A DNA stretch of 64,000 bases from Ricinus communis (GCF_019578655.1 NC_063263.1:868001-932000), one strand, 5' to 3'; positions 23,898 to 35,599 are shown, counted from the first letter of the stretch. The notes: generated from the letters alone by a model not told the origin. Made by a program: numbers and translations.

Positions 23898-25084
23898 TGA
23901 CTCAAGTCACTATACAACTAGCATTCACGACATTTCCTCACCAGCACTATGCAATCCTTCTCTATCATTAACCAATAATAACCTTACCGTATGATCTTCT
24001 TGGTTCATACTATCTCGTTCATATGTAGCCCGCATACTCCTTTGTGCATCTCATCAATCACTATTTAAGCTTTTGTTTTAATCACACATCGGAGCTGTAC
24101 ACCCAACACCATTCTTCTATATAAGACTTCATTGTGGTTGATGTAGTTCCTAGCTTGATTTTGTAATGCATATTTTTTATTGGCAATCGCCTGGTATTCT
24201 CTGATTCCTATGAACCTCTTCAGATCATAGAACCATGGCTTCTCTTGTGATCCCATCTGAACTTGGATTATTTGATCCCCTTGATAACAAGGCACCCTGA
24301 TTTCATGATCATTAAAGGCTTCATTGAGAGCTGCGAGGGACTAACTCACATAGATGACAAAGCAGCAATCACATCCTCTATCTGATTCTTTTCTCGAGGC
24401 AAGTGTATAGAGGAACACTTGGAGAAGTTACGCACTAAAGTCTTGAGATAGTCGACATACGACTTCAACCTCTCTTCTTTTACTTGCCATTCCTCGAGGG
24501 CTTGTTAGATTACCAGTATGGAGTTCCTATAGACTATCAAATACTTAGCTCTTGCTACCACAGCCGGTTCTAGGCCAAATAAACATGCTTCATACTCTGC
24601 TATATTATTGGTCACTTTAATCTGATCTCTTAGCCATTGGCAGCATTTCTCATTCTAGAGTGATCAGAACTACCCCCAGTCCTGCCCCCTTGTGTTCAAG
24701 GCTTCCTCGAAATACATCTTGCACTCGAAGATCTCAATTGCTCCCAGATTCTCATTAAAAAATTCTAGATCTAAAGGGTCATCTCCTTCAATCACATTTT
24801 AAGCTGGAAACTCAGTTATAACTCTACCATTGACTACCTTCTTAGTGATGTACTCAATATCGAATTTCATTAGCAGCACTAACCATCTAGCCAACTTTCT
24901 TGTAAGAGATAGAGCTTCAAATAAGTAGTTCAGGTGGTCTATATTTGAAATTGTCTGCAGTTTATAAGATTAAAAGTAGTGCCACAACTTCCTTGTAGCC
25001 TATATCATGGTTAGGCACGTCCTTTCATGAGGTTATACTTTGACTCATAAGGTTCGTCAGCTTTAGCAATTCATACACATAAAA

Positions 25085-25662
25085 AAACATAGCTAGAAGA
25101 GAAGAAAAATAGAAATGAACTTGGAACATGTACACCCTTCTCTCGAATCAAAGTGGACAGTGCCAAAATCAAATTGAATGCTTCAAAATCCATCTCCTCG
25201 ATCTCTCAAACAAGCTTGAATCTCCTCAAATCTATCCTTCAATATGTGAAAATGGTCTCTAGGGTCGGCCAAGAAGTCCGCTTAATGCGTAGAAGTTGGC
25301 AGCTCGTAAGAGTCTTGGAATCAGAAATGCCAACCCTTTCCGAACTCATATATATAGGAAGATGCACGCCAAGGCCGCGTGGCATACGCAGTGCTAATGC
25401 CTAAGATAACATAGTACTCTTGGAGAAATGACTATGTTCCCTCACTTGAGCATGGGCCGTGTCGTGGCCTGAAATCCACTCGGAAGTCCTATTTAGGCCC
25501 TGAAGTCCTTCGGTTTTTCTCCAGAAATGATGCTGAGACTCCAAATAACCTGAAAACACAAATAGATACACATTATGATGAATCTAGCATAAAAATGATT
25601 CCAATACATGTATAAACATGAATAAATGAAGCACAAAAATATGTATAAAATGCAACACATCA
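25085..25662 (-). mobile_element. Second Athila-type LTR, truncated
   Basis: On the minus strand the LTR starts at 25662 with TGATGTGTTGCATTTTATAC, directly preceded by a short spacer and the purine-rich AAGTTTAAGTGTGGGG. It runs left about 580 bp until the Tat arm begins near 25050. The expected end is missing, so it is truncated by, or was inserted at, the Tat junction. It differs in sequence from the solo LTR and is a separate subfamily. Confidence 0.65.
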
Positions 25663-25665
25663 AAT

Positions 25666-25684
25666 TACCCCACACTTAAACTTT
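25666..25684 (-). promoter_or_regulatory. Polypurine tract of the minus-strand Athila element
   Basis: On the minus strand AAGTTTAAGTGTGGGG is preceded by 'gaggacaagcaa', the same phrase that precedes the 3' LTR of the plus-strand Athila element at 35560-35597. It stands just before the LTR start, as required for plus-strand priming. Confidence 0.6.
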
Positions 25685-27361
25685 TGCTTGTCCTCAGGCA
25701 ATCAATAATCCAATCCATAAGTAAACATAATAATATTCATCGAAAATCATGCAAAAAGTCAGCTTTCAACAATATCCAAACATCACAAAAGAATCTCATT
25801 AGTAACTCAAGTAAAGAAGCTTTAGCAAATAGAACAAAATTAATAATGTTGCAAGTACAAAATGATAAACAATTCGAACCAAAAATTTGAGAATCAATGC
25901 CTCGCATGGGGTCACTCAAAACACTCAAGTGTATGAAGGTGTAGATCAATCCCTCATCGCAAGTATACAAGATCCTGTTTACAATAAGCTTGCTCATAAA
26001 TCCAATAACCACCACTACGAACAAACAATAACTATGATCAAAGGGTCTTAAGCAAGGTTGTAATGAGGCTTAGGTAAGGGTAGGAAGAATATGGTGAAGT
26101 GGGCTAAAGTTTCTGGAAAGTCATGCAAGTAAATAATGAATGCCCAAGGATCAAATGCTAAACAAATGGAAGAACAATATTCACTAAGTTCTCAATAATG
26201 AAGAATGATGCTCAACTGAAGATCAAAAGCAAAGAATAAAGAATAAAGAATCATTTTTTTAAATATATGGTAACAACTGAAAGAACGAATAAATGTTGTA
26301 GTAATCAAAATAATGATACCATTTTGGATTGAAGGGAGCATCCAAAAAGTTAAGAACTTAGTGAAAATGAACAGATGAACTGATGCAATTTGATCCTGAA
26401 AAAGAAAAAGCAAAAACTTACACACCTCCCAACAACATGGGTAAAAAGAATGGAAAACAATCAGAAAGGTAAAATGAGTGTAACAAGTGTAATAATGAAA
26501 GAAAAAGGCTTAAGGCTAAAAAATGGTTAACTAGGGGAATACAGGGTCAAGCTTTTGGCAAAACAGTGTAAATCCTAGCTGCCTAAATCATCTCATGATA
26601 ATCAAAAGTTCATGTAGTCTTGACAAGCATTACAGAGCAAGTTCTAGAAACAAACATCAAGCATACTACACACTCAACAAGAAAATAAAGAGCAACAGTA
26701 TGATGGATGCTCACAATTGGCCCAAACCTTACCATTTAAGTGTGGTTAAATTGTAAAGGATTCTCAAAAATTTCGTTTAAATCATCAATCAAATCATAAA
26801 GCAGTAACATTAATGAAGTTCTAAACTAAAGCAAAATAAATCGAGAAACCAAAGAGAAATATCGGTTTAACCCGGTCGAGCTGATGCTATAGATACCATT
26901 AATTGCTTTCCTTTTACAAAATAACAGAAGAATAAAATAACGTCTACTCATAAACCAAATCATTAACTACTCAAATTAAACAAAGCTTAAAATAGGGTAT
27001 CGACAATAAAAGAACTACTCAAACATCAAAATATGCACTCCACTACTGTAAGGTTCACAATGAAGCTCAGTACTTGAAAAGAACGAGGTTACCTACCCCA
27101 CACTTAAAGAAAACACTATCCTCAGTGTGAAACATAAAGGGGGGGGGGAGTACCCCACACTTGAGTAGCAAAATAAGCAAAAAATAATGTTTCAAGAAAA
27201 TAAAGAACTAACATCTATCCTGAAAATAAAGGAATAAAAGTCATAAACCAAAAACAATATGAACAACTAAGTCAGATGGAATTAAGCATAAGAAAGAGGT
27301 AACCCTCTAGATACTACCCTGATCATCATGTCTCGAACTCCGAGTAAAATGGAACGCCCTT
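25685..27361 (-). mobile_element. Athila 3' non-coding internal region (minus strand)
   Basis: This is AT-rich non-coding DNA related to the 3' internal region of the plus-strand Athila element. For example, the reverse complement near 26045-26090 (ccttacctaagcctcattac) parallels 35190-35215. Two further 'accccacactt' blocks at 27095-27165 look like repeated PPT-like phrases, with a run of about ten G near 27140. No gene is recognised. Confidence 0.6.
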
Positions 27362-28205
27362 TCACCGGTCAGGATGTGGTGTGCTGGAGACATCTCTAGA
27401 GAACAAGCTAGAACCGAGCAACTGAGTCATCTTGGCTGATCGCTGATCAGGGAGACTAGTGTCCATCATCGAAGCATCTCCAAACGTCTCCCGAAGGCTA
27501 TCAATATCAAAAGGTGATACTGGATCCCGAGATGTATGGAAGGTCTGATCTCCTGCACGAGATGCTAACAACTGGGACAATTGGTGGGAAATATCCTGCA
27601 AAGAATGATGAAAAGTAGTAAACCTCTAGTCTCTCCGTGAAAAGTCGCCAAGTCATCCTATGCACTTTGAGCCTCATGAGTCTGAAGTCTGTCATTGAGC
27701 GCGAGGAAGCATCTCTAAATTCCATTTGAAAATGCTGAAATGCCTCCCAATGCTGAGATATCTGAGTAGCCATCCGCTCTATCCTACTAGCAATGGGAGG
27801 AGGTGTTGTAGAATAAGAAGCTCTTGTAGTCGGCTTGAAAAGCACCGAAGGATTTGGTAACTCTATCTACCGGCCCAGGGCCTTTGGCCGTAGTTCATCG
27901 TGAGGCTCCTTGTTGTCCCTCTCAAAGATCATCACCATCATCCTGCCAGGTTGCAGTTGTTTTCCTAACTGTTCAGCTACCATAGGACTAGTCAAATGAT
28001 ACTCAACTCCTATCGATCTCTGTATTCGGGTCACCATCCTCATATTGGGCATTTGCTGGATGGCACTGGCTAACATAGTCTCAATCTCTGCCATCCCTGT
28101 AATCACTGGTAGAGTCAAAAGGCCAAGGTTTCTTGCCAACCTAGTCACATAGAGCCCAAAACATATGTGATTAGAAAAACAGAGAAGATTGAGTAGATTT
28201 AGGTT
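27362..28205 (-). pseudogene. Athila accessory ORF remnants (minus strand)
   Basis: Three overlapping minus-strand frames remain: 28208-27867 (CFGLYVTRLARNLGL, EIETMLASAIQQMPNMRM), 27845-27507 (PPPIASRIERMATQISQHWEAF, a probable coiled coil) and 27601-27362. The order of a globular start followed by a glutamine-rich, coiled-coil end resembles the ORF that Athila elements carry after integrase or in gag position, often labelled putative plant transposon protein or env-like. Frames are shifted relative to each other, so it is broken. The relic stops at about 28205, where the plus-strand element's LTR stub begins. Confidence 0.5.
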
Positions 28206-28311
28206 CATTTACGGCACACGGGAATACGACTGGTACTGCTGGCCGTTAGCTATACTCCACTGATAGGTACACTGCCTTAGGTCATAGTATTGCTTGACTT
28301 AGCACACATCA
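28206..28311 (+). mobile_element. Stub of the 5' LTR of the plus-strand Athila element
   Basis: The last roughly 105 bp match the end of the solo LTR (minus strand of 22367-22480): ggaatacgac, then ...tgataggtac, then agcacacatca. The rest of the 5' LTR is missing. The stub joins the minus-strand Athila remnant directly, which points to a deletion or rearrangement at this inverted junction. Confidence 0.7.
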
Positions 28312-28317
28312 AGTTTT

Positions 28318-28335
28318 TGGCGCCATTGCCAGGGA
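28318..28335 (+). promoter_or_regulatory. Athila primer-binding site
   Basis: TGGCGCCATTGCCAGGGA begins 7 bp after the LTR end. It differs at two positions from the usual Athila PBS, which is complementary to tRNA-Asp. Confidence 0.75.
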
Positions 28336-28478
28336 ACGGTTTTCTATGAACTAAATTGAAATTTTAATATTTGTTAGTCTAGTCATTTCTCTTTTTGTTT
28401 ATAATTTGTTTTCTGTGTATAGTTTTGTTCTTATCCTATTTGTTGGTGTTATTGTTCTTTATTGTGCTCATGTAGTTT

Positions 28479-30170
28479 ATGACCAGGAGCTCTAGTCCTA
28501 ATCTTACAGAGCCTTTACCTGAACCCGAGCACTCTCTTAGATTGCTAAGCAGGCGTATACAGGCAGTAGAGGAGGAGATTGAAGTAGAGATTCCTATTCG
28601 TGAAACTAGTGAGATGGAGAACAACAATGCAAATGGAGGTAATGGTGAAAGGACCATGTACGAGTTTGCTAGGCCCTCTCTAGCAGGGACGCATACTGGG
28701 ATAGTGAGGCCTCCACCTGAACCCGAGCGCGGTCTTAGATTGCTAAGCGCGTATGCGGTAGTAGCAGCGTGGAGAGGAGGAGAGAGATTCATGTTCGTGA
28801 AACTAGTGAGATGGAGAACCACAATGCAAATGGAGTAATGGTGAAAGGACACGGTATTAGGCCTCTCTAGCAGGACGCACTGGATAAGTGAGGCCTCCCG
28901 GCGCCAATAATTTTGAAATAAAGCCGAATGTAATCCAGATGATCCGATCACTTGGTGTAATTTGGAGGATTGGCGGCGAAGATCCGAACAAGCATATCGC
29001 CAACTTTTTGGAAATATGTGATACCTTTAAGATTAATGGAACAACCGATGATGCCATACAGCTACCGTTTTCCTTGAGGGATAGAGTGAAAAGATGGATG
29101 TAGTCCTTGCCATCGAAATGATCACTACCGGACTTCTTTGGGCTGAAACATTTTGAATAAGTATTTTCCTCCTGCTAAGACTCAAATGCGAAATAACATA
29201 TCTTCTTTGTGCGGTGGTGAAGGAGAATCGGTAAAGGCCCAGGCGCTCAAGGACTTCATAAGGTGTTGCCCACACCATGGTCTTCCCTCTCTGGATGCAA
29301 GTGACATTCTATAAGTGGCATGAATACAGCCCACTAGACAAATGGTAGATGCGACTGCAGGGGGAGCTATCAATAGCAAAACACCGAGCAAGCCTGAGAT
29401 TTGATAGAAGAGATGGCCACCAACACTTATCGTTGGCAAACTCCACGGGCTAGAGGTCCAAAGCCCGCTTGTACATATCAGGGGCCGAGGCGATCTCCAA
29501 GAGACCTTGGTGGCACAAGTAGAGCTACTTTCCAAAAGATAGAACAACTTCGTGATGCGGTGTCCAAGCAGTCAACCGGATGTGAATTCGGTGGACCCAA
29601 AGCATTGTAAAGCGGGAGGTATGTTTGCATCTTCTATGCCTACTAATGTTTCTAACATTGAGCATGTTGATTATGCGGTGAAGTAGAATGATCCCCTACA
29701 ATACATACAACCCAGGGTGGAGGAATCATCCTAATTTTGGATGGAGGAATTCCAATAACCAAGGTCCACCAGGGATATCGAGGTTGCATCCAGCGGCGAA
29801 CCTATGCATTTTGTTTCCCATCAACCAGGAGGTAGACAAGAGAAGAAACCTAACTTGGAAGAGTTGATGACGAAGTTCATTACAACTTCGGAGAACAGAT
29901 TTCAACAAACGGACGCCATTCCGGAATCAACAAGCTTCAATTCGGAACTTAGAAACTCAAATTGGGCGTGGTTCAGATGATGGTCGAGGCGGGCGCTTCC
30001 AAGTACGAGTCTAATCCAAGGGAGCATGCCAAAGCAATTACTTTGAGATCGGGTAAGGAACTTCCTAGTCCATCTAAGCCTTCACTAATGATGATTCGTG
30101 GTGGGTCGGAGTCAAAAAAGAAAGACAAGCCCGAGGGAGAAAGAAAAGGCAGGAGAAGGAGGATTTGAAG
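28479..30170 (+). pseudogene. Athila gag relic
   Basis: The ATG at 28479 opens MTRSSSPNLTEPLPEP. The core, 28890-29103, reads NNFEIKPNVIQMI, then EDPNKHIANFLEICDTFKI and DDAIQLPFSLRDRVKRWM. This is the conserved Athila gag block. Later pieces are cysteine-poor remnants of the nucleocapsid and the NPREHAKAITLRSGKELPSP segment (about 30016-30075) that typically ends Athila gag before the protease. A tandem duplication of about 205 bp (28505-28715 and 28716-28905) in the N-terminal part, followed by frameshifts and stops, disables it. Confidence 0.85.
28505..28905 (+). repeat. Tandem duplication of about 205 bp in the Athila gag
   Basis: The segment from 'cctgaacccgagc' through 'ctagcaggg' occurs twice in tandem. 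The second copy carries several single-base deletions. Both contain 'ttagattgctaagc' and 'gaaactagtgagatggagaa'. Confidence 0.8.
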
Positions 30171-30404
30171 AAGATCCCCTCGAGGCCATACCAACCTCCC
30201 ATTCCATATCCCTGCAAAACTCAAGCAGGATAAAGTTGATCGTGATTCGGTAAATTTTGATCTTTTAAACAATTGCATTAACTTGCCTTTTATTGAAGCT
30301 TATTTCGCAGATGCCAGTATGCTAAGTTTAAAAGAAATTCTAGGCAACAAGAGGAAGTTAGAGGATTGGGATTGGTGACCTTGAATGCGTAATGCTCGCA
30401 GTTC

Positions 30405-31067
30405 GTGTTTCGTAGCAAGATTCATTCCAAACGACGCGATCCGTGGAGTTTTACTATACCTTGTTTGATTGGGGATAAATTGAAATTGCTAGCATTAGCT
30501 GATTTGGGAGCTAGCATCAATTTGATGCCTAGTTCATTGTTTGAGGAGTTAGGACTAAGCACTTCTAAGCTAACTCCTACCGGGGATGAGTATACAACCA
30601 GCGCATACAATCATAAGTACCCAAAAGGGATTATAGAGGATGTGCTAGTTAAAGTTAACAAATTTATATTTCATGTGGATTTTGTTGTCATGGATATGAA
30701 TGGTGAGAGTGATGTCCCATTGATCCTAGGTAGACCATTTTTAGCTACATCTAAAGCTTTGATAGATGTTAGTAGCGAAGTCGAACTTAGGGTAGATGAT
30801 GAGAGCATTACATTTGATTTGACTAAATCCTTGAGATACCCATATGAGCATGATGGTACTATCTGTTCGATTGATTTTATCAATAATATTGTAGAATCTC
30901 AATTGCAGGAAATAATGATTGATGATCCTTTGCAAGTGGCAATGCAAGAAAATAAGGATAATTTATCCAATGAACAAGTGTCGGAGGCAGCGGTGAGCAC
31001 TTTATTAGTCGCTAATGTTAATGATGAAAAGACTGATAGTTTTGTTGATCTTGACAGTCAAGAGTAA
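30405..31067 (+). pseudogene. Athila aspartic protease region
   Basis: This is an open frame of 220 codons. It contains FTIPCLIGDK, the catalytic-type motif ADLGASINLMPSSLFEELGL (about residues 32-51), YPKGIIEDVLVKV, and the flap/second-half phrase VPLILGRPFLATSKALIDV (about 104-122). These are the landmarks of Athila retropepsins, which use DLGAS rather than DTGA. The acidic tail to the stop at 31067 would link to reverse transcriptase. The start at 30405 is simply the first ATG after a break; in a live element the protease is part of gag-pol. This is the best preserved piece of the element. Confidence 0.8.
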
Positions 31068-31279
31068 AGAAGTCAAGCCTCTTAGAGGAGCCACTGCTTG
31101 AGTTGAAAGAGTCCAACAGACTTAATGTATGCCTACCTGAGATGAAGCAAAGCACTTACGGCATTATTTTTACCATCTCACACCGAGAGGAGAGGAGATG
31201 ATGTTGTATTTTGAGAAGGTATGCAAAGGCATTTGTATAACATACCGTGTGAATAAACCCGAGTTACTACCTTCATAAG

Positions 31280-32575
31280 ATTTTGATGGAGGATGAGTTC
31301 AAACCACCAGTTGATAAAAGTGTGCTGACATATGATATGAAAGAGGTGGTTAAAAGTAGGTAATTAAACTTCTTGATGCAAGTTTAATTTACCCATATTC
31401 TCGACAGTTAAAGTGAGTCCTTTGCGTGTGGTTCCCAAGAAAGGGAGCATGACGTGGTGAAAAATGAAAGGAGGAGTTGATCCCTACACGAATGGTAACC
31501 CGCTTCGAGTTTGCATGACCACCGGCGCTGAATGACGCAACCCGAAAGCACTACTTTCCCCTTCCTTTTATCGATCAAATGCTTGAGAGGCTTTCAGGCC
31601 ATAAGTATTATTGTTTCCTTGACGGTTTTTTTGGTTATTTTCAGATTCCCATAGCACCAGAAGACCAAGAAAAGACGACATTCACTTGTCCTTATGGCAC
31701 TTTTACCTATAGGAGGATGCCGTTTGGCTTGTGTAATGCGCCTGCGACCTTTCAGCGGTGTATGATGGCCATTTTCCATGACATGATAAAGGAGTCGATG
31801 GAGGTCTTCATGGATGACTTCTCTGTATTTGGTAACTCTTTTCCCATTGTTTGCAAAATTTGGAAAGGATGTTAGCTAAGTGTATTGAAGCTAACCTTGT
31901 GTTGAATTGGAAAAAATGTCATTTTATGGTCCAAGAGGGTATAGTCTTAGGACATAAAGTGTCACACAGCGGAGATAGAGCTAAAGTGGAAGTTATAAGT
32001 AAACTACCTCCCCCTACTCTCGGTCAAGGGTCATAGGGTACGTGTTGCAGGGTCTCTAGAAGGTCATTAAGGTCTTTTCTAAGATTGCTAGGCCTTTAAC
32101 TCAATTGCTAATAAAAGATATACCTTTTGAATTTGATGATGATTGTTTAAGAGCTTTTGAGTTATTAAAGGAAAAATAACCACCCCATTATGGTTTCTCC
32201 CGATCGAGCCTTCGAGCTTATGTGTGATGCTAGTGATTTTGCAATGGCTTGGAGTTGTTTAGGTATGGGAAGAAGAAATTCCAACTGTTTACTATGCTAG
32301 CAAGACATTTACGGATTCCCAAGAACACTATACAACCATAGAGAAGGAGCTCCTACCGCCGTGTTCACTTTTGACAAATTTCGTTCCTACCTTTGAAGAC
32401 AATTGTTTACACGGATCATTCGCTTTAAGGTATTTATTTTCAAAGCATGATTCTAAGCCAAGATTGATTCGTTGGATTCTTCTATTACAGGAATTTGACT
32501 TAGAAATTAAGGATAAACGAGAGAGCCGAAAATCTTGCAAGATACCCATCTTTCTCGATTAGAGAACCCGTGACT
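31280..32575 (+). pseudogene. Athila reverse transcriptase and RNase H relic
   Basis: The RT is clearest at 31579-31875: MLERLSGHKYYCFLDGFFGY, TCPYGTFTYRRMPFGLCNAP, and the active-site FMDDFSVFG (YxDD variant usual in this lineage). The thumb and connection follow, 31851-32036, with LAKCIEANLVLNWKKCHFM. RNase H pieces are visible from 32200 (EIPTVYYASKTF, then RYLFSKHDSKPRLIRWILLLQEFDLEIKD at 32430-32520). Stops and shifts around 31370-31550 and 32030-32370 break the frame. Confidence 0.85.
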
Positions 32576-32633
32576 TAGAGGAGTTTAATGAGAAAGAGAT
32601 CGATGACTTCTTCCGGATGAGCACTTATGCTTA

Positions 32634-34020
32634 ATGCGGTGGCAAATGCTATTCCTTGGTTTTCCGATTATGCAAATTATTTTGGTGCAAGTACTCCTAA
32701 AGGATGATATGGTCAAAAAGAAAAGAAGAAATTTTTCGACGAAGTATTACATTTGGGATGACCCTTTCTTGTTTAGAATTTGTGCAGATCAAATTATCAT
32801 GAGGTGTGTATATGGGGAGGAGATCATTCAAATTCTCAAGCATTGTCACGAAGGACCGGTTATGGATGTTGGTTTTTATTGGCCGACTATCTTCCAGGAT
32901 GCACGAGCATATGTCCAGGTTTGTGATGCATGCCAACGGTCAGGTAATATTTCTGCCCGAGATGAAATGCCCCAACATAGTATACAAGTGTTGGAAACTT
33001 TTGATGTTTGGGGCATTGATTTTTTGGGTCCTTTTCCTTCTTCGTATAGATGCAAGTATATAATGGTGGCTGTTGAATATTTTTCTAAATGCCTGAGGCA
33101 CAAGCCTTGCCTACTAATGATGCTAAGGTAGTTATGAGGTTCCTTAAGAGACTATTCTCTAGGTTTGGAACACCTCGAGCATTAATTAGTGATAGGGGAA
33201 CCCATTTCTGTAATTCTCAACTTGAGAAAGTGCTTAAAAGATATAGAGCATCTCAATGATTCTCCACGCCTTATCACCCACAAACGAGTGGGCAAGTAGA
33301 GGTTACTAATAGGGAGCTTAAGCATATTTTAGAGAAGATTGTAGGAGCCAGTAGGAAAGATTGGACTATAAGGCTAGATGATGCTTTATGGGCATTTAGA
33401 ACTGCCTATAGGACTTCTACAGGGTTCACTCCCTTTAGGCCTGTGTATGGAAAAGGTTGTCATTTGCCTGTGGAGCTAGAACATAAAGCGTTATGGGCAC
33501 TTAAATCGTTTAACTTTGATTTGGATAGCACAGGTAGACAAAGGCAGTGGCAAATAAATGAGCTAGAGGAGTGGCGTTAACAAGCCTATGAAAATTCAAC
33601 AATTTACAAGACGAAGACCAAACAATGGCCTGACAAGCGATTGAAAAATTTAAAGGAGTTTAACGTAGGAGATAGTGAGTTGTTATTTAACTCTCGTCTC
33701 CGTTTATTTCTAGGGAAGCTGAAGAGTCGTTGGTCGGGGCCATTTATAGTGACGCAAGTCTTCCCCGAAGTGCATCATCCCAAAAGGGAAATTTCAAGGT
33801 TAATGGGGCGGGAGGTTGAAGCATTACCTTGGAGGGTCATCGTGGATGTGGAGGAGCGTGAATTGGGCGCCCATTTCGATTCAAAGAAAAGAATAAAGTC
33901 CAAATTTTATGACTTTAAAGAAGCTTGTGTCTTTTATTTTCGTTTTAATTTTTTAGTTTTCATTTTTTTTTCCATTTTGGGTATTAATTTTTGTTTGAAT
34001 TATGTGAACTTAGGTGATTA
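32634..34020 (+). pseudogene. Athila integrase relic
   Basis: The zinc-binding region ends HCHEGPVMDVGFYWPTIFQDA with CDACQRSGN (32840-32950). The core follows with GIDFLGPFP (first catalytic Asp, about 33013-33040), LISDRGTHFCN (second Asp, about 33184-33215) and [18 protein letters not shown] (catalytic Glu, about 33270-33320). The C-terminal part includes [16 protein letters not shown] and SRWSGPFIVTQVFP (33730-33765). Two stops, near 33257 and 33578, and a shift near 33110 break it. The catalytic triad residues remain visible. The final frame runs to 34020. Confidence 0.85.
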
Positions 34021-35599
34021 GGTTTTACAATTGGTTTTTGCTCCTGCGTATGACACTACTTCCAACCCTTAGAGAAACCCACTCCTCCACCACGGTAGCA
34101 CCACACCTAATCTTTCACCTGGAGCTATAGTGTGGCAATATTATTTCTTTTCCTTTTGCATTTCTTATATTTTGTACACCGAGGACAAGTGTGTCCTTCA
34201 AGTGTGGGGTGGTGATATTAATATACACTTGCTTTCATGTTTTATTGTTTTGTATATGAAATTCATATCCTTTTCTAAAGGTATATATCGCATTTCAATT
34301 ATCCCATCTCAGTTATTTGTTTATTCTTTCATGCAATTTTTTGTAAAAATTTTGAAAATTTTTCACTTTGTTTCGATGCTTTTATCATTGACTTGCTTTT
34401 GGAAATCTTATTTATTTCCATATGATCGGGTAAAACCGATAGGCTGAGTCTCGGAAGAATGTAAGATAATTAGTTTGAGTTTTGTACTAAGTTGCTTTAG
34501 TTTATCTAATTCTGTTTTGATGATTTTGTTTGGAACCTACTCAAAAGCACACTTGTGAGAAATTGAGCCTAAATTGTAAGCATACACTTTATATGCTTGT
34601 ATTTATTTCTTTGCTGAGGTGTCAATTCTGTCTCTTTACTTTTTAAACTTGCTGTAATGGGCCACAGGAGAGTTTAACACTTTGGTATGATAGAGGCACT
34701 TAGGTTTTTCATTCTAGCCAAATAGCCTTCATTCATTTATTGATTCTGTAGATAACCCCCTCTTTCACCATTTTTTTAATCATATTTTATTGCCACTTAG
34801 TTTTATTCTGCTTTGGGTTATGATTCTGCACATGAGTTGTTTTTATTGGGAATATTTGTCTTGGGAACAGCATTGGAATTTTGTAGTAGCTTACTTCAAT
34901 CCAAAAGAACATATTCTTCCCTTATGAAAAAGAATAAAAAAAAGAGACGAAAAAAAGAAGAAGAAGAAGAAATATAATAAGAAGAATAAGAGGGAAGGGT
35001 GATGAAAAGAAAGAAAGTAAGTAAGCTAATTGTTTAATTGCTTCTCGGAGTTTACATTTTGACTTGATTCCTATTTCCCACCTTGGATTACTGTCCATTG
35101 TTTACCCCTTGTGATCATTATGGCTTGTGTGCAGGTCATGTATTTCATTGCAGAACACCATAGGTTCAACTCTAACCAAATTTACCTACCCCTACCTAAT
35201 CCTCATTACAACCTTTATAAAGACCTCTTGACATGGTCGTTGACTCTCCATAAGTGGTAGGAGTAGGATTTAAGAGCAAGCATATAGTAAGTAAGATAGT
35301 AGTTGATGCATTAAGCGATTAAACACTACCATTTAAACACTTTGAGTGATTTAGAGTGAATCTAGTGAGGAGTTGTTTCTAAATAATTTTGTTGAGACTG
35401 TATTTTGTGAATCATTGGCATCTTGGTTGTGATACTTAAATTGATTGCTTCGTTTCTTTTTGTTTGACTTACGTTTGTTAAGGATATATGCAGGAGCTCT
35501 CTAAATTGTCACAACTTGTTTGTTGTCTCTAGTGGTTTATTTTCCTTATTTTACTTTTGATTGCTTGAGGACAAGTAATGAGCTAAGTGTGGGGTTATT
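34021..35599 (+). mobile_element. Athila 3' internal non-coding region with polypurine tract
   Basis: This is non-coding, with a purine-rich simple stretch (34926-34985, aag repeats). It ends with 'gaggacaagtaatgagctaagtgtgggg' split as a conserved phrase and a PPT (about 35585-35596) just before the LTR. It shares scattered similarity with the inverted 25.7-27.3 kb region. A 105-codon ORF at 34130-34447 shows no family features; Athila elements can carry an env-like ORF here, but I cannot support one. Confidence 0.6.

Larger units (their letters stand above)
5240..25050. repeat. Giant imperfect inverted repeat of two Tat-type elements
   Basis: Left-arm segments reappear reverse-complemented in reverse order: integrase/aRNH (about 7.12-7.20 kb with 24.07-24.15), antisense ORF (9.5 with 20.2), PMD gene (11.85 with 17.75), first exon (12.45 with 17.2), LTR-like block (13.4-14.6 with 15.55-16.8) and the central hairpin. 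Inspection of sample stretches suggests about 15 percent divergence. Differences are an extra 5.24-6.2 kb of RT on the left, two left-only blocks (about 490 and 830 bp), and the solo LTR on the right. The arms meet within about 19 bases. Confidence 0.8.
21476..25050 (-). pseudogene. Tat-lineage pol relic (RNase H-aRNH-integrase), right copy, split by a solo LTR
   Basis: On the minus strand, from 25050 down, the relic has the RNase H/aRNH linker, then a frame (24295-24065) with CYQGDQIIQVQMGSQEKP and HNEVLYRRMVLGVQL matching the left copy's aRNH-integrase junction. The remainder of integrase runs down to about 21480, where the EYYV-like end (reverse complement near 21478) is seen. The 22367-23897 solo LTR interrupts the integrase between zinc-finger and core. 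Compared with the left copy it lacks the RT half. Stops and shifts are numerous. It is dead. Confidence 0.8.

Noticed and set aside
34130..34447. Possible env-like ORF of the Athila element
   Set aside because: A T-rich frame with no membrane-fusion or signal features and no conservation in the inverted relative; not supported.
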